Assembly (NCBI GenBank): GCA_026929865.2
Contig: CM049404.1
Location: 4,094,001 to 4,158,000, forward strand
Direction of reading: 5' to 3'
DNA from: Hyperoplus lanceolatus
Lineage: Eukaryota; Chordata; Actinopteri; Uranoscopiformes; Ammodytidae
Length of the DNA stretch: 64,000 nucleotides
This document shows, piece by piece, positions 1 to 13,434 of the stretch (the first letter of the stretch is position 1; each line of letters begins with the position of its first letter). The notes beneath the pieces are model-generated. The model worked only from the letters and a program-made list of their open reading frames with translations. It was not told where the DNA came from and did not search any database. The position numbers were made by a program, and so were the translations under genes.

Positions 1-403
1 GTTTCAATTTCGTTTTCACCTCCGTGTGTAACAGCTGTTCAGAACAACAGCTGATAGGCTTGCGACAGCAGGAGTCAGTCTAAAGCCATCAATGATCAAT
101 TTAAGTAAAAAAACAAAATAAAGCTATCTCTTTCTCCCTCTATCTGTGTATATTTCTCTCTCCCCTGCACACTTAGTCACTACTATCCATGCTTAAAGAA
201 GGCAAGGTTATAACCTATTTTTTTTTTTTAATATTTGAAGATTTTATTTCAAATAGGCCTAGACTCTGTGGACACAGGCTATTTTGTAATTCACTGTGTA
301 TTTAAAAAATAAAACAACACATTTAATTGAAAGCAAAGTCATATTGGTCTCTAGAATTTTATCCAGGTTAGTGGCAATCATCAACTTCCTGTCAGAGAGA
401 AAT
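1..403. other. No recognisable feature
   Basis: AT-rich sequence with CT-rich and poly-T stretches (around 120-170 and 222-231). I see no convincing exon, RNA gene or repeat terminus. The short open frames here overlap the start of the following inverted-repeat element and look like chance. Confidence 0.5.
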
Positions 404-1295
404 GGCGCTTTTCCACCGCATGGTATCAGCTCAACTCGACTCGACTCAACTCGCATTTTTGGCGTTTGCACCGCAATTTCATGGTACCTGGCACCTGCTG
501 CTTTTTTGGTATCGCCTCGCTCTAGGTCCCAAGCGAGCTGAGCCGAAGCTAAAAGGTGACGTTGGCAGACGGCCGGCCACTGATTGGCCAGAGACTACCG
601 GCTTCATTCTGTTGTTTATTCTCCCCGACTCTCCGGGACTTTTGAGTGTATTTACGCCGCGTGCAGCCTTCTCTGGCTCTCTTTCATTTGATTTGCATCA
701 CAGATCCAAATTTATTTTCCATATATTCGCTAAGCTCACCCACTGTTGGTTGTTGGAGAAGTTACTTGCATACGAGAGGAGACATGTAGGGCAGCTAGCA
801 GCTAGGCTAAATAGTAGCCAGCTGGGACAGACATCGAGCGATTACATTACAAGCCTCGGACTGAACTGATTACCTCAATAAAATATTCAGGCTGAGACAC
901 GGCTTGCATTTGAAAACACGTATCCTGAAACAAGCACTAAACAGTCAACTTTATGATGCCCGTGTTTACGTGCATAGGGATGAACGTGACGCATCCCTAC
1001 AGCTGACTGTGTGGCAGAGTCACACATCGGGACAACAATCCTCTCTTTTAATGGCCCGAAGCAATATTCTTCTACTTCTTTTAGCAAACAGATACAAGGG
1101 GGGTATTTCTTAAACATTTTTCATCCGTGTTTTTGGCGGTTGGTAATTTCTGCTTTGCTACTTTGCTCCGGAGTAGGCTTTCAGCCCCTTACGACGACCC
1201 CGCCCACGTTCAGGAGGTACTATTTGCGGTGGAAAACGACCCGTGCTGCTACCAAACCGAGTCGAGTCGAGCTACATGTGCGGTGGAAAAGTGCC
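404..1295. mobile_element. Short-TIR DNA element (MITE-like, about 0.9 kb)
   Basis: The left end (404-420) has a 17-bp repeat containing CTTTTCCACCGCA. Its near-perfect inverse, TGCGGTGGAAAAG, is at 1279-1291. Just inside both ends are runs of CGAGT/ACTCG (around 430-450 and 1258-1270) in inverted orientation. The interior (about 887-1140) is related, in opposite orientation, to 14489-14767, so this is a repeat family and not a gene. No clear target-site duplication was found. The superfamily is uncertain (hAT-like by resemblance only). Open frames inside are part of the element. Confidence 0.6.
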
Positions 1296-2791
1296 AAAAG
1301 CTTCCTCTGTGTGGCCCCTCTGACACACTTAATGAACTAGGACTAGGCAATGGACATGTCATGGGTCAGGTTCAGTTAATGGCTCAGTTTGACCCTGTGA
1401 TGTGGGATCCTCTTAGACCAATCCAAGCTAAGAAAGCCTCTGACACGCACCTGAGTAGTCTCATCCAAAATGAAACAAGCTAGTGACTTTTGTTCATCCC
1501 TTGTATGGAGTATCTCAGTGTGCGCGATATAAGGTACATTAGATGCAAGGGCCCCCAAATGACTGTTCGCCTGGAGCCCCAAAATGGCTTAGTTCTCCAC
1601 TGGGCACGCCCTACCAACTGAGCTAAGGGCGCCCCCCGTTCATGGCTAGATTGGACTGAGTCTAGTTAATTGAAACTATAGTGCAAGGCCACTGGGTAAT
1701 ATATCAATGAATCTGAACTTTTCAAACACTTTTTCTCACATTTATCTCTCCCAGGTCTGCTACAGTATATCATTTGTCTGATGTTCTGTTTTGCCTTCAG
1801 GCACCTCATTGCATCTACCAAGCTCAGTTGTGGTAAATTGGTTCAATATACCTCAGATCTTCACAAGCTTTTTTTAGTACTTCATATTAACCTAAACAAG
1901 TTATATAAGAAAAGCAGTTTACATCTTTGGGACTTTTTTCTAACTGGATTTGTAAGATGCGCAGATCTCATTTTGTTTTTAAGGTAGCAACCACATCCGA
2001 ACAGAGGTTAAGTTCCCCCTGAAGCTGGGATCAAAATATGACTGAATATGTATCTCCCTCTCACACTGCATCTTTTACAATACACATTTGAGAAACGTAA
2101 TACATGGTCTTCTACAGAGGCTTTGATAAATGCAGCCTTCATTTGAGAACAGTAATCCTTTTCTGCCCCAAGTGTGTCAAAGTCCTTTATGGGCAATTTT
2201 TGAAGACTTTGAAAACAATAAAGTCAGCAAATCCATTGATTATGTCCTGAAAACTGAAAACATTAAGCAGACTACAAGGAACAGACACAATAGTACTTAT
2301 TTTCCTTGCAAGTAAACCCTACCAGGAATGTGAAAGAGACCTTAAAAAGTGTCCATGTACTGGGCAAGTAAAAGTGCATCAGTAACGGTATCATCATAAC
2401 TATGGCTCAGTTATTGCTTTAAGCATCGAGAGAGACCATTGTGTGACAGACGCTTGAATTTTCAAAGACATTGTGTCGCTTTAGCCTTATATACTGAATT
2501 TAATTGAGCTCAAATGGCCAATGGGAGTTCCAGTGGCAGTGGTTGTAAAGAGGAGGGAAAGAATAGGGGCTAATAGAGAGGAGGGATTCATTATGCAGCG
2601 CAGTGGCCATGTCATGGCCGTGGCCTTTGGGAGAGAACAAATCAGGACAGGAGAAGACAGAGGGCACAACATATGGGTGTGCTCTGAAAAAAAACCCATG
2701 ACAGCAGTGGGTGGGTTGTGAGGGTGGTTTCGGTGTAATTAGTGGGAGAAACTACTCAGAGGGTCTACCATCCATCCAGAGAGCACACACA
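1296..2791. other. Unique AT-rich DNA with no recognised gene
   Basis: Apart from the SINE fragment at 1603-1638 I see no exon with splice sites, no RNA gene and no repeat end. The open frames of about 60-120 codons have no recognisable domain. Confidence 0.45.
1603..1638 (-). repeat. Truncated tRNA-derived SINE (head only)
   Basis: On the minus strand this reads through an A-box-like TAGCTCAGTTGG followed by TAGGGCG, matching the 5' head of the SINE copies at 14893-15068, 44306-44467 and 60713-60899. The rest of the element is absent, so this is a fragment. Confidence 0.6.
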
Positions 2792-3782
<991 letters not shown>

Positions 3783-3814
<32 letters not shown>

Positions 3815-3829
3815 ATGTTTCTCTATGTG

Positions 3830-3869
<40 letters not shown>

Positions 3870-3870
3870 T
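3783..3870. repeat. Interrupted (GT)n microsatellite
   Basis: Two GT arrays (about 3784-3813 and 3835-3868) separated by an impure spacer containing CATGTTTCTC. The Cys-Val open frame across it is an artefact. Confidence 0.95.
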
Positions 3871-5219
3871 GTCCCATTCAGCTGTGTCCTTTATATGTTG
3901 CAAATGACAATGAACTACTGTCTTTGATGTTGAAAAGTAGCCTGCATTCCCCTCTTTGAGATACGTTACTTAGAAACCAGTATTACCTACATTAACATCG
4001 TCATTCATGCACTCAACTGTGAAATTTGAGTTGCAGCCAAAATGGCTGTTGACGTTTTTTCCCACATGGACATTATGAACTTGTTATAATTGACAACAGT
4101 AGCGTGCCGCCAGCGTGACTGTCCGAAGAAGGGAGATATAGGAACTTTGGACCCATCCGCTGCCACGCTTGAAGTTAAGCAAGAAAACTGTGAAATCACT
4201 TTCTCTTCCATTCAACGTTTTTCACCCCCGATTTTATAAAATCTTATAAAAAATGTATTTAAGCACACTCCTGCAAAGCTGGATGCTCTGTTGCCCTGGC
4301 AACCACATTCACCTAACAGTATTAAGTGCCTGAGGCCTGGAGCTGGAATATTGCTTCACTTCTTTTCTCTCTCCTGCCTCTCTCCATTTAGGGATATTGT
4401 TCTCTGTGCCTATACAACACACCACATCCAGTCACATCAATGTGCCTTTTTATTTTTCAAATTTCAGTAATCAGTCATAACCTATAGTTACAAATAGAGT
4501 TTATTGGAATAGGGTATTATAAGCAGGCCAGGGCAATATCGGTAAGTTGATAGTATGCAATATGGATTCTATGCACATAACCGTATATGAGTTACAGTTG
4601 CAACCGTTTTTTTTTTTTTTACAGCTGGTTCCAATTCACGGTCCAGCAAAATTTAAAATGGTGGGTGAAGTAAATAACATATACACATACACTCTGGCCT
4701 AACAGCTATCATAGACATGATTGCGAGGTGTTCATGGAGCACTTACTCAGCCCGCCCTCTGCCAACTCCACTGTGCATTAAGTGGAAGCTCATAAGTGTT
4801 AATATATGGAGCTGCATGGAAGTGCAGCGGGGGTGTTAAAGGTAGATAAAAAATAAAAACTCCAGAGAGAGAGGCTCACCTTGTGCTTGTTTCTCCTCTC
4901 ACAAACATTAGACACAGTTTGCACTTTCGCTTTAATTAGTAGACGGTGTGTGGCACTAGTGTGGCGGGCCTTGGAGACACACAGTTCCAACCACCAGGAC
5001 AAAATGCACCCCCATAGAAACTGGGTGTGGCACTTAACACACACAAGCAGCAGATTCTAAAATGGCCTCCGACAAGATAAAAGGGCAAAAAAAGAATGAA
5101 ACTCTACGTGGCTTTTAGAGGTTGCCCGGGCAACAGGCATGCCCCCGGAAACACAAAATGTAAAGCTCCTCACAAGCTACAAAATGGTACAAGTCCACTG
5201 CAACTTGACACTGCGTAAG
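3871..5219. other. No recognisable gene
   Basis: Mixed AT-rich sequence with a poly-T run near 4606-4620. No supported exon, RNA gene or repeat boundary. Confidence 0.4.
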
Positions 5220-6958
5220 CAGTGTTTCCCGCAGGATTTTTTTGCAGCAGTGGTGCTGTGGTCCCTGAACCCTCTAGGGGGGCCCGGGGGCATGCTCCCC
5301 CGGCCGATTTTTTTGTACCCTTTACATTGGAATGCACAAATCTGGTGCACTTTGAGAGGAAAATATGCACTTAAATCCTATTCAAACAGTCCTGTGTATT
5401 ACTGTAGATAGGATTATTGGTGTTGTAACTTTGCCTTTTGTGTCTTCATTTACAGATTTTGACATTTTTGTATAGAAATTAATATTTAAACAAAAAATGC
5501 CACAACGCAAAAATAATTTGCACAATTTATTTACAGATTTTTGCCTAATGCTTAAACACTAAACGTGGTTGCCATGCCCAAAGCATCACAACCTCTGACT
5601 TTTGTAACCATGCCCTAAACAAAAGCACCAACTCTACAAACACAATAAGTGCTTTGCACTGTGTTTAAAATTCTCCGACACACTTCTTGCAAAACACTAC
5701 ACACTGTTTTTTTACATAATCTCCTGCTAAAATGGGCAAAACACAACTTTTTAAATTACAAACAACAACTAAAATTTGAAAAGAACACAGACTCACACAC
5801 ATGAAAAATAAAAAATAAAGCTAATTGATTACCAATCAGTGTGAGCCTTAGCACTACAAATAGACCTCAGGTGAGCTGAGCTCCTTTGTGAGACAGTGAG
5901 AGTCAGGGGAAGAGAACAAGAGAGAGTTGCAGGAGGATGAGGACAAAGAAGACAACAGACGGAGAACTGTGAAGTTTTTGCTCATCCACAAAGGCTACAT
6001 CCAGCCTGGGAGCATTTAATTCTCCTTGTCCCTCTCCTTGTTCAGGATATACCACTGCACCCTCTCTCTCTTGTTCTCCTTGCTTCTCTCTCACTTCTCT
6101 TTCCTCCCTTACTTGGTCTACCTGTATTTTCTGTAATAAACTTGAGCACTTAAAGGCCTTTAAACAACAAGTAAGAAATGTTAGAAATCTTATTCGTTTC
6201 CTTCAAATTACCCTATATACATGCATTTGTAATGTTCAAATAATATCACCTAGCATAATGCATTCAAATCCAAAAGAAAATTCTCATTAGCTTGAAAGTT
6301 TGCTTCCCTAATTTGCTTTACTAACCTCAGCTCCTCCATTGTCCCCGTCTGCCTTTCTTTTTCTAATCACCCAGCTTTTTAGACTCATCTGCAAATGTAA
6401 TATATATTATTTAACTATGTATATATACATTGTGCACAGTGCATCCCTTAAGAGCTTGTACCAGCCTTTTAACCTCTGAGCCCTAAGCCATTTTTGAGAT
6501 GTTTTGGTTCGCCTGGATTTATTCTCTTATTAAGATTGCATTCATCACCCCTATAATGCATAGCTGTCAAGCTATCATTTATTTGGGTCACAACCTGGAC
6601 TATCAGAATATGTGTGCTGCAGTTTTAGCAACATTTTAGCAACTTACTCTCTCTCTCTCTGTCTCTCTCTTTCCTTCTTTATTTGCTCTTCCGCTTCACT
6701 CGCTGCTAGAATCAATGTAACTTTGCAAACGTGTAGGCTACTACTGCCAACAACTGCCACACACGCTGTTCTTCTTTGATGTTGGCTACGTGATGATGTG
6801 CAGCACTGCCGCGTGCTGCGTAATTTACGTTACGCGCTGCCCATTTTCTTAAAGGAGCTACGTACCAAAAAAAAAAAAATAGAAAATGCGGAGGAGAAGG
6901 ATTTTTATAGCAGTGGCGGAGAAAATCCAGCAGCGGTGTGAACGTGCGGGAAACACTG
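5220..6958. mobile_element. Candidate hAT-like non-autonomous element (about 1.7 kb)
   Basis: The left end starts CAGTGTTTCCCGCA at 5220. The right end (6945-6958) is the exact inverse, TGCGGGAAACACTG. CAGTGTTTCCC-type termini are common in hAT transposons. The subterminal GC-rich block (about 5270-5310) and the right-hand block (6880-6945) resemble the ends of fish hAT elements. The 8-bp flanks (5212-5219 and 6959-6966) do not match, so the two ends may not be one insertion. No transposase was recognised between them. Confidence 0.45.
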
Positions 6959-7734
6959 TCACAGAAACTTTGAAGTTGAGGGAGGATGTTATTATGCCAT
7001 TTGGAACACAGCCCAAGTTTCTGCACAATTTTGTGTAATTTTAAATCTCAGAAGAAGAAAAACAGTCGAGGCAGATTCTCCTATATTTAGCATTTTACAG
7101 GATTTTGTTTTATGGCCCTGAAAAAAATTAAAGTTATGCTGAAACCACGTCATCCGTCAACGGCTAACGATTATTTGACAAGAAAATATGCTGAAGCAAG
7201 GAGATCTAGATCCACATTATAAAGACCTTTGCCAGGTGTTTCATGAGGAGAATTGTGCTTTTTGAAAAGCTGCAAAAACTCCATTATACATCCTGTCAAG
7301 TCTGTTCTGTCGTCTCTCTTGAAATGACCAAGTCTGACAATATCTCACTCCAGAGAGGAAGAAATGTTTTTAGAGTTAAATGCTTTCCTTATTCATGACA
7401 TGGAATCAATAATCCTCTCCGACACCAAATGTGCTGCTTCTGGCTCTAAAATAATATGTGTGTGTGCTTTTTCTCTTATGTTTAGACACCGGCTGTTACA
7501 TTCTCAAGGACGGGATGAGGAAAGGTGTCAGAAAAATGTCCCGCTTTGCTTTTATCCAGTGGCTGACAAAGCAGAACATTTGGTTTTCTCATTTACATAG
7601 TCAATTTAATTTTGTGGGGGCGGGACCTGATAAGCCTTTGGCTTCTCCTGCCACCCTTCAGATGATAACACAAAGTAATATGTGTGAATATGCAAAGAGA
7701 AAATTGTGTATTGTGTGTAATTGTCCGGAGGAAT
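6959..7734. other. Unique sequence, no recognised gene
   Basis: Contains open frames of about 80-90 codons (for example 7458-7736) with no recognisable domain or supported splice sites. A short stretch around 7140-7330 has balanced composition and could be conserved non-coding DNA, but nothing in the sequence proves it. Confidence 0.35.
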
Positions 7735-7756
7735 AAAAAAAAAAAAAAAAAAAAAA
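7735..7756. repeat. Poly-A tract (22 bp)
   Basis: Run of 22 A residues. No clear retroposon body is recognised upstream, so it may be a simple repeat or the tail of an old insertion. Confidence 0.8.
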
Positions 7757-7912
7757 TTAAAACACTTCACCAACAGTGAAGTACTTGAAAAAGTACAGTG
7801 AAGCAGATGGATAAGGACTGATGGACTCTTAACAGGATAAGATAAATCCTAAACTGAGTGTTATGCTTTTTTTTTGGTGTTTGTGTTTTTTCCCCCCTCT
7901 GTTCTTTCCCAC

Positions 7913-7981
<69 letters not shown>
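7913..7981. repeat. (GT)n microsatellite, about 68 bp
   Basis: Uninterrupted GT array. Thr-His and Cys-Val open frames here are artefacts. Confidence 0.97.
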
Positions 7982-7984
<3 letters not shown>

Positions 7985-8174
7985 GCAGTTTAAATGCTCT
8001 GCAATACCCCAATAGCCATTCAATGTATTTACATTCTGGTATTTTAAAGGAGTCTTCAATCTAGCAGAGTCAACATTTAGGAGGTGGATTCTAGCCTTTA
8101 CATGCAGGCTTGATTCACTGGAAATGGACATGCCTCATTTTCTGTGACAATTCAGTCATCAGTCTCATTGATTA

Positions 8175-8549
8175 CTAGCCTGGTGCTACCAGACCATCGT
8201 TCTTCATTTCATTTGTACAGAAGGTCTGGCAGTGCTGTAATTGGCAAACGTTCACTCATGGAGGCGGGTGTCTGTTAAAGTTTAAAACTATTGGATCTGC
8301 CCAGTGCCACTCTGGATTAACCAACCAATCGCATAACGTTTGGTCGTCACGTGTGTCATGAGCCGGCTTCTGGCAACTGAAACTGGAGCGCGACTTCGAC
8401 GTCATCGTTCTCAGCCACTCGCTCTGTTCGCTGATTGGACCGGCTGTCAAATCTCCGGCAAAACTGGGAAATGGGCTGTACACCCAGACTGACTACTGAA
8501 GGGAAAATAAAATTTGGCCGGAAGTAGGCGGGCGGGCAGAGCCAGGCTA
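8175..8549. mobile_element. hAT-type MITE, copy 1 (375 bp, complete)
   Basis: Starts CTAGCCTGG and ends CCAGGCTA. It is flanked by an exact 8-bp duplication, ATTGATTA, at 8167-8174 and 8550-8557. An 8-bp duplication is the hAT signature. Related copies lie at about 24495-24829 (left end missing) and 34406-35024 (also with an 8-bp duplication). The interior is GC-rich and has CCAATCGCATAA and GACGTCATCG blocks shared by all copies. It is non-coding. Confidence 0.85.
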
Positions 8550-8557
8550 ATTGATTA

Positions 8558-9827
8558 CTAGTCGCATTACCAATGCTGTACGAAGGCTCCATTTGTTCAT
8601 TTTAATAAAAAACTGCAGTTGCTGCTTCACCTTAAATGCCTTCCACTAGAAAACATAGGTTGGCTTTTATTTTGAGGCAGTCTCAGGAAACACACTTCTT
8701 TACTGAAATGAGTGCCAACTTAAACCATTCAATGGTGGTTAATTTCTTAAGAATATTTGTCGTTTTTTGGTGTCAGGCGGGCAGCTTTAGGCATCTTTGA
8801 AACCCCCTCTTAATTGTTTCATTCAGGTACATGAGAAACAGTGATTTAAACCATTCATGTTTTTAAGATGTGCTGCCCGCCAAGTCTCTGAAATCTCCTC
8901 TAGTGACTGGAAGACTTGTACAGTATGTGCTCTGTTTTAAGAAGTAACTACTCAGACCTATTTCGTCCAAAGGCAAAGGGAACGCCTGGCTACATAAAAC
9001 CAAATGTGAAGACATTAAAGAGAGATTAATTCTACAAGTTTGGGCAGTTTGGGTAAATTAAATGTCATAATGCAAGCAGACACAGCAAGCTTACAGTCAC
9101 TGTTTATGTAATAGAAGTCACTAGAGTGAGACAAGCAGAGACACTTTGAGGTGATGGAGACAGGGTGGAGTGTGTGTGTGTGTGTGGCCTTGAATTTTTT
9201 AGTCACATAGTGAATTCTGTTAGTTTACTCAGTCACCTGGGGATTTATGGTCAGGGGTTACAGCAAGCCACACTTAGTCTGGCTGATGTGGCTTGGGGAT
9301 AAGTGATTCGAATCAAAGTTCAACGTATGAAAATCTATCCAGTGAATTGAGTTATATATGAGGCCCAAAGGCAAATATTGACCAATGTGAGCGGTGACAA
9401 GATCATAAGGAAGTATGCTATATTTATGGATGTTGGGAGAGCGCAGACATGTAGCCAAGAATTGAAAAATGAGACGGTTGAAATCTTGTGAACTTGTGAT
9501 CCAGTATTACTGGTATCAAACTGTTACTGTTTTTTGTTTGTTGCCACACTTACCACCTAACGCTTTTTCTTGAGCAAAATATATTTTGGCACAGAAATTC
9601 ATGTCAAAGATTCAATATAATTTGATTTAAAAGTCAGCTATACTTTAGTGTTTAGTGTTAATAAGCAAACGTTAGCTGCATAATACGCTGAAATTAGTTG
9701 CTAACCATCATAACCATACTGTATATGCTAAGCATGTGAACATTGTCATTGTGAGCATGTTAGCTCGCTGACATTTGCATTTAGTTCAATGCAGAGCTGT
9801 GTGTAGACTACAACTTACAGCACACTT
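8558..9827. other. Unique DNA plus an old interspersed repeat fragment
   Basis: Mostly unique sequence. The stretch about 9660-9810, with repeated TTAGC, GCATGTGAACATTG and GAGCATGTTAGCTCGCTGACATT-like phrases, resembles the ancient GCTAACATGCTAGC-rich interspersed repeat seen often in teleosts; a second fragment may lie at 62130-62600. No gene supported. Confidence 0.35.

Positions 9828-9868
<41 letters not shown>
9828..9868. repeat. (GATA)n microsatellite, about 41 bp
   Basis: About ten perfect GATA units. Confidence 0.97.
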
Positions 9869-11715
9869 AAAGTGTCCTTTCCACAACAGACGGGTAGAAT
9901 GATATGCAATATGTTAGCACACGTTTCAGCCTGTCTCTATGTACATACAAATATGTAAGTAACCTGAGTCATTCATTGTTATTGATACATAATCTATTGA
10001 AAGGTTGAATAAGTGTGTTTGGTGATGTTGTTAAAGGATCCTCCCAGATACCTCCAGGCTAAACAGTCAACACTTTTTATTATTTATTGAGCTTTTGGAA
10101 TCAAATTGGTAATGCCTCATTTCTCTGCTACTTCAAAAAACAATCTCTTTTTCAATATATTTTTTTTCCTTCCCGAACCTCGAACAGTGTGATGTTGTGT
10201 TTCCCCATGAAGAATTAACAATGCTGTTTCATCTAAATAAATTAGCCCCCGGTTGGGAGGCGAGTAATAATGGAACACAATAAGCAATACGCTGCCGTCT
10301 CAAAACAAAATGAAAGCGGTAAATATCTTGTACTCTTCAAGCTTCAAATTTTTTTGGCATGGGAAAGAAACAGTGTTAAAAGCTCATTTAAGGCAACTTA
10401 GTGAGAGGAAAATACCATAACAAAAATGAAACCTTGGTTTTCCCTATCCTATATCTTTGCTATTTCTTTCTGCAACCTTATTTCACATATAGGGCTTTGT
10501 TTTATCAGATGACAAGCTTATTGGCACCCCCCCCCCCCCACCTCCCCTCCGCAAGCACAAAAACATGCCAGCCACTATAGGAGACGACATCTTGTTATCC
10601 CTGTACAGCTCCGTATCTTCTGCTGTGTTCTGTAATTATGCGTGCTACTATTCACAGGAGCACCCTGCCTTTCCACAACTCATATGCTACAAAAAGACAG
10701 ACATTGCATTTCACACCACACTATCAAACTCAGCTATTAAAGCCATTCAGTGCTGGCTCTCATATCTACACCATTTGCTATTTGGTCCGCAATTATCTTT
10801 GTTTTGCACCGAGTTTGGGATTGAACAAGAGTAGTTCATGCATTAGTTCAAGTAAAAGATCAATACGATAGTTGAATAATACACAGGTATCACAACTTAG
10901 ACAAAAAGGTTCATTGTATATCTATAACGTCTAAATGACGACAGTTACGTCAGCAAGTCACTTCTGCTAAAAAATCAAGATGGCAGTCTTATTATAGGTC
11001 AGACACTTCCAACATGGTAAAAGTCTGACCTATGTCACGTTAACAGACGGCTCCAACAGAGAAAAGGTTGGAAAAGTGTCTTTTTTCTGCCTTCTAAGGA
11101 GCAGTTATACATTTCTTATACACCAGGTGCTAAAGTATTCCTGCCAGCAATGCAGCCCCATCCCTAATGGCCCTATCTTGTTTGAATAGAGCCATTACAG
11201 GAAACATATGTACCCGAGGCCTACTGTATGTCTTAACACTGAAAATCCATTACTTCAACACTAGGACAGTTGACAGTTGAAGCCAGCAACGTCACAGATT
11301 CAATATCTGAAAAGAGATAACATCACATAGGATACAGTGTTGTTTTCAGTTGTAATTAGACAAAATACTGTATATCTGCCCAAGAGCATGTATGTTATAA
11401 GCCTCTTAGTTGTGTTCAACACACCTCAGCTGAAGGATACATCCAGACCCAGCATGGGGATTGGCGGGGCAGCGCGGCTTTAATATTTTTTATATAAAGA
11501 TGGCACTGTAGCGTCCCTCCAAAATATTGCAGTACACTTTTGTTTCAAAGCTCAGAGCTTTGTTTTTATAAGTCCTTGTTTGTTTAGAAAGTGATCTACA
11601 TAACGACCAATTAGCTTAGTTATACCCAGTTGCCAGTTATACCTTATGGAGTAAATCAAGTTTAAGTGAGGTAAAAGCCTTAATATATAGTGCCCCAACA
11701 GGGATCAAAGATTGT
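9869..11715. other. Unique DNA; possible conserved non-coding block
   Basis: No exon or repeat boundary supported. A poly-C run lies near 10529-10541. The stretch 10190-10340 has balanced composition, homeobox-like AATTA/TTAAT cores and a lack of repeats that remind me of vertebrate conserved non-coding elements; this is inference only. Open frames near 10565-10870 have no recognisable domain. Confidence 0.35.
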
Positions 11716-11756
11716 TGTCCGTCCGTCTGTCCGTCTGTCTGTCTGTCTGTCTGTCA
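11716..11756. repeat. (GTCC/GTCT)n microsatellite
   Basis: Tetranucleotide array that grades from GTCC to GTCT units. Confidence 0.95.
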
Positions 11757-12056
11757 GAGTGGCCAGGCCGTTCTGCAATCATTCAAGTGCATCGAAGTGG
11801 ACTCTCCTCCCCTTATAGTGCTGAGAGCTATACACAGCTAAACAAGTCTGTGTAGTCACTTTAACAACACAACAGGAGTGTATAGCTTTCCCCCCCGCTC
11901 CGAAGTGTGATCTTGCTCTGCTGGAGTTATTAGAAATGGGTTGCTCATCTGGCAGGCTTCACGCAGGGGAAAAACGCAATTATCCAGCACTGCTTGGCAC
12001 ACAGGGGCTATTTAGCTTTGGATGGTTACAAAGTGAGATGAAATGTTTTGGTCTGC

Positions 12057-12059
<3 letters not shown>

Positions 12060-12091
<32 letters not shown>
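12060..12091. repeat. (GT)n microsatellite, about 32 bp
   Basis: Uninterrupted GT array. Confidence 0.95.
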
Positions 12092-12094
<3 letters not shown>

Positions 12095-12912
12095 CTCTCT
12101 GTGTGTCCTCAGGGGCATTGAAACAGGGATGATGATGTGGACAGCACTCTCTCACCTATAGCCACATGTTGATACACATTGTGCCTCATAGGCCATTCTG
12201 CTCCTCTTCACGCTCCTGCACACACACACACTAACAGAACAGGCAAAAACAACCCTGCATATGCACAGCCGGCTGCACACATAAAAACATGCAGAAATTC
12301 ACACCCCACATGAATGTATGTAATTCTATACAGTATGTTAATTGATATATAATTGATATATAATTAAAAATATTTATATACTGTAAGGGACAATTTATAA
12401 GGGATGGGTCACTCTCGAGAAATAAAGACCGACAAGGTATATGGGAGTCCAATGCGCAAAAATGTTCAATCGTCTTTTGAAGGAGTATAGACGGGTTTCT
12501 CTACAACGTTATTGAACACATGCTGCTTGAAAGTTTGTGAACCCCTTGAGCCTTTTGGAATTTTATTTATTTTTACCATTATTAATTAATTTTTATTAAT
12601 ACCAGTATTTTTTATATGAAATAACAGATGTTTGTTTATCAATTCAACATTTTTCTTTTCCAGAAATCAATTGTTAAAACAGTTAAAACAAATTATTTGA
12701 CAAATGTTGTATGTGCAAAAGTTTGTGAACCCTGAGCTGCATTGCTTAAATCGAGCAAGGTAAACACATTCAGATGGGCCAAATTGATTGATGAAATAGA
12801 CCAATGTAAGAGATCTTTAGGGAAGAAATTTGGCGGCACTAGATACAACAAAGATAAAACCAGGTCAGTTTAGGCTCACCAAAGTGAACCCATAGGTCAG
12901 ACATGCTCAAAG

Positions 12913-13332
12913 GGGCTCATTGGTTGCCTGTCTGTCCTCTTCCAGTTTCTCTGGTGGTGACGAGACGGTGTGGATCTGGTCCCCCCTCTGGCAGCATCTG
13001 AAGCCTTCCTGCATCTACACTATTCACACTTGACTTTAGTATTACCATGTAAACATCTGGTCAATGATCAAATTCCTTTGTGATTTTTCTCTACTTATGA
13101 CATCTATTACAATATGTCCGTCCTGGGAGAGGGATCCCTCACTTTGTCGACTCTCCTTGAGATTTCTTAAAAAAAAATTCTAATCCCGGTAATGGGTTTT
13201 TTACTAGGAGTTTGTAAGGGCAGAGTGTCATATTGTATCATATTGTATCATATTGTATGGAATGTAAAGCCCACTGAGACAAAGTCTATTTGTGATCTTG
13301 GGCTATACAAATAATACTGATTTGATTTGATT
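12913..13332 (+). mobile_element. LINE/SINE 3' end inserted in the Tc1 fossil
   Basis: The 3' part reads through AAAGCCCACTGAGACAAAG and GGGCTATACAAATAAT and ends with TTGAT-type repeats (13316-13334). This is a common teleost retroposon 3' end. A short tandem repeat of CATATTGTAT lies at 13230-13258. The insert replaces part of the left Tc1 arm: compared with the right arm, about 90 bp of Tc1 sequence is missing at the junction. Only the 3' untranslated part is present. Confidence 0.65.
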
Positions 13333-13434
13333 TGAAATCATATACAAATGGAGAGCTTTAAGAATGACTTAACATCTGCCTAGAAGTAGACTTCCTTCAA
13401 AAATATCCTCAAGCGCCACAAGAAAAGGGATTTT

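Noticed and set aside
5139-5411. Pair of overlapping 66-90-codon frames
   Set aside because: They fall in the GC-rich terminal region of a candidate hAT-like element and have no recognisable motif.
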